The notes below the pieces were generated by a model. The model ran no database searches. It saw only the letters and a list, made by a program, of their open reading frames with translations, and was not told where the DNA came from. From Salipiger mucosus DSM 16094 (GTDB lineage: Bacteria; Pseudomonadota; Alphaproteobacteria; Rhodobacterales; Rhodobacteraceae): DNA of 41,245 nucleotides. Shown here piece by piece: positions 7,917 through 16,274 of this stretch (position 1 is its first letter; every line of letters starts with the position of its first letter). Both the position numbers and the translations under genes were made by a program. The stretch spans positions 124,944 to 166,188 of the forward strand of contig NZ_KE557280.1 of assembly GCF_000442255.1 (NCBI RefSeq), read 5' to 3'.

Positions 7917-8726
7917 ATGGCGCGCTCACCCAACACTGACCGACCGCGCCTCGCGATCGTCACGGGAGCATCGAGCGGCCTGGGATTTGCCTTTGCCCAC
8001 CGGCTGGCCCGCGAGGGCAGTGACCTGATGCTCGTGGCGCGCAACCGGGAGCGGCTTGACGCCTGTGCGGCCGAGCTGGCCACCACCTGCGGCGTGACGG
8101 TCGAGACCATCGCTGCAGACCTTTCGCAGCCCGAGACGGCCGCTCTCGTCTTCGCGCGGCTGGCTGCGCTCGGGCGCCGGGCCGACGTGCTGGTCAACAA
8201 CGCCGGCTTCAACCTCTATGGCCGGTTCGAGAAGAGCGACCTCGACCGCGAGATCGAGATGATCCGGCTTCACGCCATCGCCGTCACGCAGCTGTCGAAG
8301 CTCTTCGTGCAGGCGCGCGACCGGTCCCGCGTCAACAGGATGGTGAACGTCGCCTCGGTCGCGGCGCTGGTGCCCGGCCCGTATGTCTCGGTCCACTTCG
8401 CGACGAGGGCGCACCTGCTGAGCTTTTCGCTCGCGCTTTCCGAGGAGTTCCGGGGCACCGACGTGAGCGTGACCTGCCTCTGTCCCGGACCGATGCGATC
8501 GGACTTCTTCCGGCGCGCAGGCATGACCGACGTGCGGCTCGCGAGCGGCTGGCCGATGAAGAGCATGGCACCGTCCGACGTCGCGACCTGCGGCTATGAC
8601 GCGATGCTGCGGGGAAGGGCGATGGTCATCCCCGGGCGTCGCAACCGGATCTTCGCGGTCTTCGCCCGGATCGCGCCACGCCAGCTTCGCGTGCGCTTCA
8701 CCAGATGGATCATGGGCCGCACCTGA
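7917..8726 (+). CDS. Short-chain dehydrogenase/reductase with altered catalytic motif, 269 aa
   Basis: A classical SDR Rossmann fold: TGASSGLG at residues 16-23 binds the cofactor, a DLS acidic site is near residue 69, NNAG is at 94-97, and the catalytic Ser is S147 in NVASVAA. The residue 13 after this Ser, normally the catalytic Tyr, is His (H160), and the residue four further on, normally Lys, is Arg (R164): the segment reads SVHFATRAHLL. The otherwise normal spacing shows this is a substitution and not an alignment slip. The protein may be catalytically changed or inactive. Closest in style are DltE/YqjQ-like SDRs. GGAG 6 nt before the ATG at 7917 favours this start over an ATG 15 codons earlier. 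It stands alone and divergent from the polytopic membrane protein. Confidence 0.9.
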   Translation: MARSPNTDRPRLAIVTGASSGLGFAFAHRLAREGSDLMLVARNRERLDACAAELATTCGVTVETIAADLSQPETAALVFARLAALGRRADVLVNNAGFNLYGRFEKSDLDREIEMIRLHAIAVTQLSKLFVQARDRSRVNRMVNVASVAALVPGPYVSVHFATRAHLLSFSLALSEEFRGTDVSVTCLCPGPMRSDFFRRAGMTDVRLASGWPMKSMAPSDVATCGYDAMLRGRAMVIPGRRNRIFAVFARIAPRQLRVRFTRWIMGRT

Positions 8727-8918
8727 CCCACTGGCCCCGACCACCTATGCGCCGGCCATCGATATGGACGAGGCGTGACCTGCTCGGGAGGACCTCAGCG
8801 GAGGCGATACAGACGACCAAAGGTCCGGCGACGCTGTCAGGCGACGCCAACGCCAAAGGACCGAGGCTGCCGGCAAGACGTTGAAGCCGCGGAAACAAAA
8901 GTGTTACACAAGGCGGAA

Positions 8919-9410
8919 ATGTCGGGAATGCCCATGTTAAACGCGATCTGGTCCGAGTTCATTCAGCCCATCATGAGACGCCCGTCGCGTTACCAGGTGG
9001 CGGCTCTGTGCTTTCGGCGCGATGGTGAACGACTGGAGATCCTGCTCATCACCTCGCTCGAGACGCGTCGATGGATCCTGCCGAAGGGCTGGCCCAAGAC
9101 CGGCTTCGACGCGGGGGGCGTCGCGCTCGAGGAAGCTTGGGAAGAGGCCGGCGTGAAGCCGCGCGGCGGCAAGCCGCGCCTGATCGGGCGGTATCGCTAT
9201 GACAAGCGCCTCCGGGGCGGGATCCCGCTGCCGACGGACGTGGACGTCTTCGCGATCGAAACCGAGAAGCTCTACGACACCTATCCCGAGGTCGGGCGCC
9301 GCGAGCGTCGCTGGATGTCGCCGCAGGATGCGGCCGAAGCGGTGGATGAACCGGAGCTGAAAGATCTCCTCGCAAACGCCGACGAGCTGCTTGCCGTTTC
9401 CTCGCGATAA
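8919..9410 (+). CDS. Nudix hydrolase, 163 aa
   Basis: A Nudix-fold pyrophosphohydrolase of the alphaproteobacterial type related to diphosphoinositol-polyphosphate/Ap(n)A hydrolases (RRWILPKGWPK lead-in). The Nudix box runs from G57 to V79 and ends EEAWEEAGV. The three metal-binding Glu positions (72, 75, 76) are kept, but the canonical Arg is Glu (E71) and the canonical Glu at box position 7 is Phe (F63). Family substrates are nucleoside diphosphates linked to another moiety, and the actual substrate is open. AAGG 5 nt before the ATG at 8919 sets the start; ATGs at 8928 and 8934 are alternatives. It lies 24 nt upstream of the PiT permease on the same strand, so the two probably form an operon linked to phosphate metabolism. 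Confidence 0.9.
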   Translation: MSGMPMLNAIWSEFIQPIMRRPSRYQVAALCFRRDGERLEILLITSLETRRWILPKGWPKTGFDAGGVALEEAWEEAGVKPRGGKPRLIGRYRYDKRLRGGIPLPTDVDVFAIETEKLYDTYPEVGRRERRWMSPQDAAEAVDEPELKDLLANADELLAVSSR

Positions 9411-9434
9411 CCCCTTTCTTCGAAGAGTAGACCA

Positions 9435-10916
9435 ATGAGCGAGAAGGACAGCTCCTACAGCTGGCAAACCCTCGACCGTGACCTCAACCGGCTGTCGCGG
9501 CTCGAGGCGGCAACCATGTATGCCGCGCGCCCGCTCATCGGTGTCGGGTTGTCCCTGCTGTTCGTGGGCGTCGCGGCGATCGCCGCCGGGCTGATCGTCG
9601 GCCAGACGCCGGGCGCGCTCTTCGTCATCGTCGCGGCGGCGTTCGGCGCCTACATGGCGCTCAATATCGGCGCGAACGACGTGGCCAACAACATGGGCCC
9701 CGCGGTCGGGGCCCGGGCCCTCTCCATGGCCGGGGCCATCGCGATCGCGGCGGTCTGCGAAAGCGCGGGCGCGCTTCTGGCCGGCGGGGACGTGGTGAAT
9801 ACGATTTCCAAGGGTATCGTCGCGCCGGAAAGCCTGGTCGAGGGCCGGGTGTTCGTGACCGCGATGATGGCGGCGCTCCTGTCCGCCGCGCTCTGGGTGA
9901 ACCTCGCGACATTCATCGGCGCCCCGGTCTCGACAACGCATTCCGTGGTCGGCGGCGTGATGGGCGCGGGCATCGCCGCGGCGGGCCTCGGGGCTGTCAG
10001 CTGGCCGACGATGGGGGCCATCGCGGCGAGCTGGGTGATCTCGCCGGCGCTCGGCGGTATCATCGCGGCGGCGGTCCTCGCCTTCATCAAGTGGCGGATC
10101 ATCTACGTCGAGGACAAGATCGCCGCGGCCCGGACCTGGGTGCCGGTGCTCATCGGCCTGATGGCCGCCGCCTTCGCGAGCTATCTCGCGCTCAAGGGGC
10201 TCAAGCGGGTCATCTCGATCGACCTCGGCACCGCGCTTCTGATCGGGGTGGTTGCCGGTGCGCTCTGCGCGGCCGCGGCGGCTCCGCTGATCCGGCGCCA
10301 GGCGCGCCATCTCGAGAACCGCAACCGGTCGCTCAAGATCCTCTTCCGCGTGCCGCTGGTCATTTCCGCGGCACTGCTTTCCTTTGCTCACGGCGCGAAC
10401 GATGTCGCCAACGCGGTCGGCCCGCTCGCCGCCATCGTCTACGCGCAGGAGACCGGCGGCGCCGCCGCCGAGGTCGCCATCCCGGTCTGGGTCATGCTCA
10501 TCGGCGCGATGGGGATTTCCGTCGGCCTGATGCTGTTCGGGCCCAAGCTGATCGCCATGGTGGGCGGCCAGATCACCAAGCTGAACCCGATGCGCGCCTA
10601 TTGCGTCGCTCTCTCCGCGGCGGTCACCGTCATCGCCGCCTCGTGGCTCGGCTTGCCGGTCAGCTCCACGCATATCGCGGTCGGCGGGGTGTTCGGGGTC
10701 GGCTTCTTCCGCGAATGGCACGCCGAGCGCCGCGCCCGCATGATCCAGAACTCGCGCCCTCCGGCGCAGAGCGTCCCGAGCAAGGAACGGCGCCGCCGCA
10801 AGCTCGTCCGCCGCTCGCATTTCCTGACGATCGCCGCGGCCTGGATCGTCACCGTGCCTGCCGCGGCGATCCTGTCGGCATTGTGCTACCTGGCACTGTC
10901 GTTCGTGTCGGTCTGA
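9435..10916 (+). CDS. PiT-family inorganic phosphate permease, 493 aa
   Basis: A low-affinity phosphate (metal-phosphate) symporter of the inner membrane. The two inverted family signatures are clear: GANDVANNMGPAVGARAL (from about residue 79) and GANDVANAVGPLAAI (from about residue 322), each followed by a conserved 'GAPVSTTHSVVGGVMG' or 'GLPVSSTHIAVGGVFG' segment. About ten to twelve hydrophobic spans are visible. The cytoplasmic N-terminus, about 35 residues long, contains DRDLNRLSRLEAAT. Length and domains are complete. GAAGAG precedes the ATG. Downstream the strand stays the same, but 103 nt and a signal-peptide gene of different type suggest the operon ends here. No PhoU-like gene is adjacent, unlike many PiT loci. 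Confidence 0.95.
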   Translation: MSEKDSSYSWQTLDRDLNRLSRLEAATMYAARPLIGVGLSLLFVGVAAIAAGLIVGQTPGALFVIVAAAFGAYMALNIGANDVANNMGPAVGARALSMAGAIAIAAVCESAGALLAGGDVVNTISKGIVAPESLVEGRVFVTAMMAALLSAALWVNLATFIGAPVSTTHSVVGGVMGAGIAAAGLGAVSWPTMGAIAASWVISPALGGIIAAAVLAFIKWRIIYVEDKIAAARTWVPVLIGLMAAAFASYLALKGLKRVISIDLGTALLIGVVAGALCAAAAAPLIRRQARHLENRNRSLKILFRVPLVISAALLSFAHGANDVANAVGPLAAIVYAQETGGAAAEVAIPVWVMLIGAMGISVGLMLFGPKLIAMVGGQITKLNPMRAYCVALSAAVTVIAASWLGLPVSSTHIAVGGVFGVGFFREWHAERRARMIQNSRPPAQSVPSKERRRRKLVRRSHFLTIAAAWIVTVPAAAILSALCYLALSFVSV

Positions 10917-11019
10917 GGTCTTACCCGACGCCCTAACGGCCTGTTCATTCCGACGCCCTGACGCGGGGGAACGCAACGCATGCGTGCGGCGTTGCCTTCG
11001 CAAAAAGAACGCGTCTGAA

Positions 11020-12120
11020 ATGAACAAGTTTCTTATCGGCAGCGCCGTTGCGCTCGCTCTGACCTCGACATCCCTGTCTGCCGCTCCGATCCGTGCCAAG
11101 GGCAGTTTCGCGCAGGTCGGCACGGGCAACGCAGAACAGATCTGGCTGACCCAGGGCAAGAGCGGCAAGGGGAAGGGCAACGGCGCCGGCGGCCAGAAGC
11201 GGCTCAAGAAAGGCAATGGCAACGCCGGCAATGGCAACGGCAATGCCGGACGCGGCAATCGTGGCAACGGCAATGCCGGTAACTGGAAGGCCCAGGCAGG
11301 CAATGGCAATGCCAAGCCCGGAAACGGGAATGAGCAAGCCAGCAATGGCAATCCCGGAAACGGCAAGCCCGCGCACGCCGGCGGACCGAAAAACAACGCG
11401 AACGGCAACGGCAACGGTGCCAACGGCCGCCGGGCCTTCACCCCGGCAGAGCGCGAGGAAGCCGTCAGCCGCTTCGCCTCGACACCGGCCCCGGAAGGCC
11501 GCGACATGACGCGAATTCTGGGTGCGACGGCCCTCGCCCTGGCGACACCGCAGCTTGTCGTGGCGGACACCCCCGAGAACGAGCTGAACACCCACAGCAA
11601 CTGCTCGCCGGGCCTTGCCAAGAAGGATCCGCCCTGCGTGCCGCCGGGCCTCGCAAAGAACGGCATGAGCTACGACGAATGGGCATCCTACGATCAGGAC
11701 GATTACGACGAGTTCTGGCTCGAGCGCCGTGAAGACTGGCTCGGCTACGAACGCGATTTCGATCCGAACCCCGATCTCATGCTGCTGCGATCGGACCAGA
11801 TCGCGCGGCTCTATGATCTCGATCCCGCGCCCGAGGGCTACCGGTATGACCTCATCGATGGCCTTCCCGTGATGCTCGATCAGGAGGACTACAATTCGCT
11901 GCTGCTCGTGAACCAGATGGCACAGGTGGCAGACCTCGCGGACGGCGTGCCCATCGCCCCGATGGCCGCTCTTACGCAGAACGAACTGATCACCATGTAC
12001 CGCCTGCCACAGCTCGGAGCCGACGAGAACTACGCCATGGTGAACGGTCAGCTCGTGCGGATGAACGACTCGGCGTACGGGCTCCTGCAGATGCTCCGCA
12101 TCGCGCGGGCCGTGCTGTAA
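11020..12120 (+). CDS. Exported Gly-Asn-rich low-complexity protein with PPGLAK motif, 366 aa
   Basis: The N-terminus MNKFLIGSAVALALTSTSLS-A is a Sec signal peptide with a probable cut near residue 22. Residues about 49-137 are a low-complexity region built of GNGNAG-type repeats with scattered Lys and Arg. A hydrophobic stretch near 168-182 (ATALALATPQLVVA) follows. Then comes a Cys-flanked motif (C195-SPGLAKKDPP-C206-VPPGLAKNGM). The acidic C-terminal part contains YDLDPAPEGYRYDLIDGLPVML, which weakly recalls RcnB-like periplasmic proteins. Similar 'CxPGLAKKxPPCVPPG' proteins are common as hypotheticals in Rhodobacteraceae. The role is unknown; a periplasmic or surface location is inferred. 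The ATG at 11020 is preferred because it opens the signal peptide. Confidence 0.85.
   Translation: MNKFLIGSAVALALTSTSLSAAPIRAKGSFAQVGTGNAEQIWLTQGKSGKGKGNGAGGQKRLKKGNGNAGNGNGNAGRGNRGNGNAGNWKAQAGNGNAKPGNGNEQASNGNPGNGKPAHAGGPKNNANGNGNGANGRRAFTPAEREEAVSRFASTPAPEGRDMTRILGATALALATPQLVVADTPENELNTHSNCSPGLAKKDPPCVPPGLAKNGMSYDEWASYDQDDYDEFWLERREDWLGYERDFDPNPDLMLLRSDQIARLYDLDPAPEGYRYDLIDGLPVMLDQEDYNSLLLVNQMAQVADLADGVPIAPMAALTQNELITMYRLPQLGADENYAMVNGQLVRMNDSAYGLLQMLRIARAVL
11209..11430 (+). repeat. DNA-level tandem degenerate repeats encoding Gly-Asn units
   Basis: Units of 6-12 nt such as GGCAATGGCAAC and GGCAATGCC recur many times within the coding region. Both AAT and AAC codons for Asn are used, so the repeats are diverged and not freshly slipped. 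Confidence 0.75.
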
Positions 12121-12178
12121 GCGTCCCGGCCGGAAAAGGCGACTGCTCTGGACCTCGTGGCCCGAAGCGGAAAGGCGA

Positions 12179-12204
12179 GCGGCCGCCGATCAACCGGCGG
12201 CCGC
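12179..12204 (+). terminator. Hairpin after the Gly-Asn-rich protein gene
   Basis: A perfect 10-bp inverted repeat (GCGGCCGCCG / CGGCGGCCGC) with a 6-nt loop, 58 nt after the stop codon. No T-run follows. A terminator is possible; the repeat can act on both strands. Confidence 0.45.
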
Positions 12205-12416
12205 GTGGCTGGTGATGCGACAAGCCAGTCGTTCGCACTGTCGCACGCGCAGGCCCCGGCGCCGTGGATGGTGTCTTCTTCGTCCAGCGCAAGCTCATCC
12301 TGTCCGGCGCGCCGAGGGACGTGATATTGCACGCCCGGCGACTCCCGGGAGGACAGGGCACAGCGGGTCTGGCCGGGTCATGTGCGCTCGCACGTCCGGA
12401 CCTTGCCGCCGGCCAA

Positions 12417-14149
12417 TCACATCTTCAAATTCGGTTCCTGACCGATGGCGTTCGCCTCGCGCAGCTGTGCGACGGCCTCGTCGACCGCCCTCGCGTGGTG
12501 GACCCTCGGAGGCTCCAGGCCGTGGGCGGAGAGGACGCGCCGGATCTCCCGGCTTGCACCCGTGAGCCAGAGCGCGACACCCTGCTTCTGCGCCTTGTGG
12601 GCAAGTCCCTCGATCATGTTCGCGCCGGTCGAATCGAGGAACGGCACGGCGGAAACATCGACGATCAGCGCCTTGTGGGTATCCTGGATGCGATCCAGCA
12701 CGGACCCGATCGAGGCGGCCGCGCCGAAGAACAGCGCACCGGTGATCCGGTAGACCACCACGTCGGGGCTCTGCGCCTGCTCCTCGTCGTAGTCACCGCG
12801 CGGATGGGCGGTATCGGCCTCGTCGCGCCCGACGAAGACGCCGTCTGCCTCGACCTCGATCGCGCGGCTCATCCGATGGATGAATAGGACCGACCCGAGC
12901 GCGAACCCGACAACGATGGCCTCGGTCAGATCCCGGAAAATGGTCAGGAAGAAGGTCGCGCCCAGGACCGTCCCTTCGCCCCAGCCCGAGCGGACAAGGA
13001 TCGCGATGGCCGATTTCTCGATCATGTTCCAGGCAACGACGGCGAGCACGCCGGCGAGCGCGGCCAGTGGGATGTACGACGCGAGGGGCGCCGCGACCAG
13101 CATGAACAAGAGCAGGAACGCGGCGTGCAGCATGCCGGCCACCGGGCCATGCGCCCCGGCGCGCACATTGGTCGCGGTCCGCGCGATCGTGCCTGTCACG
13201 CAGAAGCCGCCAAAGAGCGACGAGCCGATGTTGGCCGCGCCCTGGGCCACGAGTTCGCAGTTCGACCGGTGGCGGCGCCCCGTCATGCCATCGGCGACGA
13301 CGGCCGACAGCAGCGACTCGATGGCCCCCAGCAAGGAGAAGGAGATGGCGGCCGGCAGGACCGCGACGATGGCCTCCGCCGAGAGCGGCGGCAGGCGCGG
13401 CGCCGGAAGCGAGGAGGGGATGCCGCCGAACCTTGTCCCGATGGTCTGCACCGGCAGAGCGAGCAGGGCGGTCGCAATGGCTGCAACGGCGACGGCGATC
13501 AGCATGCCCGGCCAGCGCGGGCGCCAGCGTCGCAGGCCGAGGATCACGGCCACCGTGACAAGGGCAACGCCGACCGCGGCGGGCGTCAGGCTGGCCCGTG
13601 CGTCCCAGAGAGCCGGGATCTTTTCCACCAGTTCGCCCGGTTCGTGGTCTAGCGTCAGGCCGAAGATCTCGCGGATCTGGCTGGCGAAGATGATCACGGC
13701 GATCCCGGCGGTGAATCCGACCGTGACGGGATACGGGATGAACTTGATGAAGGCCCCAAGCCTCAGGACCCCGGCGGCGGCCATCATCAGACCCGACAGG
13801 AAGGTCGCGAGGATCAGCCCCGCCATGCCGTGCTGCGCCACGGTCGCGGCAACCAGCACGATGAAGGCTCCGGCCGGCCCGCCGATCTGGAACCGCGATC
13901 CCCCCAGCAGCGAGACGAGAAAGCCGCCGACAATGGCCGTGTAGAGCCCCTGTGTGCCGGGCTCGCGCCCGAGGCGATGGCAATGGCCATCGAAAGCGGC
14001 AGCGCCACGATGGCGACGGTCAGTCCCGCAATGGCATCAGCGCGCAGCTGAGACGGGCCATAGCCTTCGCGCAGGACGGTGACGAGCTTTGGAGTGAACA
14101 GCTCGGAGAACTTGGGGGCGTCGCTTTGCCCGGGGGTCTTGTCTTTCAT
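12417..14149 (-). pseudogene. SulP-family anion transporter with STAS domain, split by a one-base frameshift
   Basis: A SulP permease (sulfate, bicarbonate or related anions) read in two frames. The first part starts at 14149 (MKDKTPGQ…) and runs to IAIASGASP. After that the sense continues in another frame as GTQGLYTAIVGGFLVSLLGG and FQIGGPAGAFIVLVAATV. One extra base near 13957-13961 (the CCCGG run, minus strand) would restore a protein of about 577 residues, the normal SulP length. The rest is intact: ten or more spans, the FGGFCVTGTIARTATN region, and a C-terminal STAS domain with VDVSAVPFLDSTGANMIEGL. The good preservation of both parts suggests a very recent mutation or a sequencing error. 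The sequence around the break is not a classical slippery heptamer. The small XRE gene 75 nt upstream is probably in the same operon. Confidence 0.9.
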
Positions 14150-14224
14150 CTGCGGCCGCGCCTTTGAAAAGGAAGCGGCGGGATCGTCGGCTTGGTGTCG
14201 GCGGTCGCCGTCGCGGGTTGGGGG

Positions 14225-14485
14225 TCAGTCTGTCGGTGGAGGCGCCTTCAGCCTCACGCCGCGTCCGTTTGCCGTGCTGACGGCGCCTTCTGCGATCAGT
14301 TCGATGCCGGCCCCTTCGAGAGCCGTGACGACCTTGGTCAGGCTGTCCACGACGCCGCGGACATTTCCGCTGCCCGCTTCCATCCGCTGGATCGTCGGGA
14401 CGGAAAGTCCCGCCATTCGAGCCAGCGTCTTCTGGTCGATGCCGAGAAGGGCGCGCGCCGCGCGCATCTGTGGACCTGTAATCAT
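14225..14485 (-). CDS. Small XRE-type helix-turn-helix regulator, 86 aa
   Basis: A one-domain Cro/C1-type DNA-binding protein: MRAARALLGIDQKTLARMAGLSVPTIQRMEAG gives helices 1-4 of the HTH at about residues 7-40. A short C-terminal part follows (ALEGAGIELIAEGAV…GRGVRLK) that is typical of small XRE proteins near SulP genes. It is probably a repressor of its own operon, which includes the SulP transporter 75 nt downstream. No strong Shine-Dalgarno precedes the ATG at 14485, so translation may be weak or leaderless. An inverted repeat immediately upstream (14502-14527) is a good candidate for its operator. Confidence 0.87.
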   Translation of the reverse strand: MITGPQMRAARALLGIDQKTLARMAGLSVPTIQRMEAGSGNVRGVVDSLTKVVTALEGAGIELIAEGAVSTANGRGVRLKAPPPTD

Positions 14486-14501
14486 GATGCCAATGTGAAC
14501 T

Positions 14502-14527
14502 ATGATGATCGCTGTTTAAATCATCAT
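14502..14527 (-). promoter_or_regulatory. Candidate XRE operator: 8-bp inverted repeat ATGATGAT-N10-ATCATCAT
   Basis: A perfect palindrome centred 29 bp upstream of the XRE start codon, in a locally AT-rich stretch unlike the surrounding DNA. Position and symmetry fit an autoregulatory dimer site overlapping the promoter of the XRE-SulP operon. Further ATCATGAT-like half sites lie nearby (about 14481-14488). Confidence 0.55.
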
Positions 14528-14901
14528 TCATGACATTTCAAATATCACAATGTGCGACATCCCGAAGCATGGTGGCCCGTCGCGCGATGGAAAGCCCGCC
14601 ATTGAAATGCCGCTGGCGCGGAAGGTCCGCAAGGAGCCTTCGAGGGCGAACATCGCTCCAGCTTCGTCGACAGGACGAACCGTCCTGAGCCGCCTTTGAC
14701 CGTTGCCCGGCCGCGAGGCGAGAGACGTATCCCGGCTCTTCGATTGCGTTCGCCCGGGTCCCTTTGGTTCCGGAAACCGGATTGTCATCGACGTTTGCAT
14801 CAGGGCAGGGCGCCGGACGCAGAGCCATTGTTGCGCAGTTTACCCGAAGGGCTCGCGGCGGTAGCGTTCCCGGGTTCCCGTCCGGCTTGGAGACCTGGCC
14901 C
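14528..14901. other. Divergent region between XRE and LysE genes
   Basis: 374 bases. The part next to the XRE gene is AT-rich (promoter side); the remainder is GC-rich with no supported gene. Open frames on both strands lack ribosome sites or family features. Confidence 0.45.
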
Positions 14902-15504
14902 ATGAGCCTCGAGTACCTGTTGACCGCCTTCATAATCTGCCTCTCGCCCGGCATCGGCGTGGTCTACACGCTGTCGTCAACGCTCGGCGGCGGTATCCGC
15001 GCGGGCTTCTGGGCCGCGGTCGGCTGCACGATCGCGACCGTGCTCCACCTCGTCGTCGCGATGGCGGGCCTGGCAGCGGTTCTGCACACCAGCGCCGTGC
15101 TGTTCCAGGCGATCAAGTTCGCCGGCGTCGCCTACCTGATCTGGATGGCATGGGCCGTGCTGCGTGACCGAGGCGGGGTGTCGGTGCGCCCCTCCGAGCC
15201 GGTCCCACCCGGAAAGCTGGTCCGGCGCGGCATCCTGCTGAATGTCCTGAACCCGAAGATCCCGCTGTTCTTCATGGCGTTCATTCCCCAGTTCGTGCCG
15301 GTCGGCAGCCCCGTTTGGCTCCTCGTCGAACTGGGCCTCGGCTTTTCGTCCATGACCTTCGTCGTGTTCATGGGCTATGTCGCGGTCGCGGCAACCGGGC
15401 GCGAGCGCCTGCTGCAGAGCGAACGGGCCATGAACTGGATGCGCCGCGTTTTCGCGGCGTCCTTCGCGGCGCTCGGGCTGAAGCTGGCCGGCGAGGGGAC
15501 GTAA
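14902..15504 (+). CDS. LysE/RhtB-family amino-acid exporter, 200 aa
   Basis: An inner-membrane exporter of amino acids or their derivatives, with the family length (about 200-210 residues) and about six spans. Signature parts are the N-terminal AFIICLSPGIGVVYTLSSTLGGGIRAG (LysE family 'PGP'-like region), IKFAGVAYLIWMAW, and the conserved NVLNPKIPLFFMAFIPQF. GGAG lies 9 nt upstream of the ATG. It is a single gene; its substrate cannot be told from sequence. Confidence 0.92.
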   Translation: MSLEYLLTAFIICLSPGIGVVYTLSSTLGGGIRAGFWAAVGCTIATVLHLVVAMAGLAAVLHTSAVLFQAIKFAGVAYLIWMAWAVLRDRGGVSVRPSEPVPPGKLVRRGILLNVLNPKIPLFFMAFIPQFVPVGSPVWLLVELGLGFSSMTFVVFMGYVAVAATGRERLLQSERAMNWMRRVFAASFAALGLKLAGEGT

Positions 15505-15645
15505 GGATCTAAGGGTCGACTGACGATGGCCGGCTCCGGACCGATTGGAACTGCCTCGGTGGCGCAGTGGCAGCCAACCCGGCCATTCGTGCGGGGCACC
15601 ACAGGACCCGCCCCTCTGGAACCGCCGGCTGGCGAAACGAACCGG

Positions 15646-16272
15646 TCATTTGCCGGCCTGTCTTCGCCAGCCCCGCAAGGCCCCGGTCCAGGGCTTGAGC
15701 CGTCCCACAGTCAGCGCCAATGCACCGACCGCCACCGCGCACATCACCGTCTTCGATACGGTGCCCATCGTGCCTTCGATCAGAACGGCGTGCGCCACGC
15801 TTCCGACCACCACGACGGAGGCCGCCGTGGTATGTGACAGCCGCCAGGACTGCGGGCGCAGACGGAGTTTCCTTCTGAAACCGGCGAGCAGCGCCGCCGC
15901 GATCAGGGCCCACATCGCCACGACGCCAAAGACCGAGAAGGCCGTCGGCGCGGTAAAGGTCAGCGCATCGACCATGTCGGGCGGGCTGGTGATCCAAAGT
16001 CCGGCGACATGCACGGCAATGGCGCTCAACAGCGCAACGCCGGTCCAGCGATGAACCCGCCGCCCGGCGCGCATCGGGATCCCGGGCAGCAGTCCGGCGG
16101 CCAGCAGGGGCTGCACCAGCAAAAGTGCCAGCGCGATCACTCCGGCAAAGCCTGCCGCCACGTAGACGGGCCTGCGGTACTGCAGGTACTCGCTCCCCGC
16201 GGCAACAGCCAACGATACGGCGACGATGCCCGCAATCGCGCACCAGACGAGGATCGCGCGCAGGACGGTCAA
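15646..16272 (-). CDS. Ferric-reductase-like b-heme membrane protein, 208 aa
   Basis: About six hydrophobic spans with two His pairs at equal spacing: H74 (RRVHRWTG) and H88 (AIAVHVAG) in one span, H147 (RLSHTTA) and H161 (SVAHAVL) in another. The H-x13-H pairs are the usual bis-His ligands of two b hemes in the ferric reductase/NOX/MsrQ-like transmembrane domain. No flavin or NAD domain follows, so it would pass electrons to or from a partner. The first usable start is TTG, two bases after the stop of the upstream gene. With no ribosome site, this suggests translational coupling to the Tat-exported protein and a shared function in the periplasm. Confidence 0.82.
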   Translation of the reverse strand: MTVLRAILVWCAIAGIVAVSLAVAAGSEYLQYRRPVYVAAGFAGVIALALLLVQPLLAAGLLPGIPMRAGRRVHRWTGVALLSAIAVHVAGLWITSPPDMVDALTFTAPTAFSVFGVVAMWALIAAALLAGFRRKLRLRPQSWRLSHTTAASVVVVGSVAHAVLIEGTMGTVSKTVMCAVAVGALALTVGRLKPWTGALRGWRRQAGK

Positions 16273-16274
16273 GG

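Noticed and set aside
11209-11430. CRISPR-like array
   Set aside because: The repeats are short, degenerate and in frame inside a coding region (Gly-Asn codons); there are no uniform spacers. No CRISPR array or cas gene was seen anywhere in the window.
8937-11666. A 909-codon open frame on the minus strand
   Set aside because: Antisense of the Nudix, PiT and Gly-Asn-rich genes; low-complexity Arg/Asp-rich translation without domains.
15555-15590. tRNA-like start (GCCTCGGTGGCGCAGTGGC)
   Set aside because: Only a D-arm-like string is present; no anticodon arm or GGTTCGA T-loop follows at the right distance.
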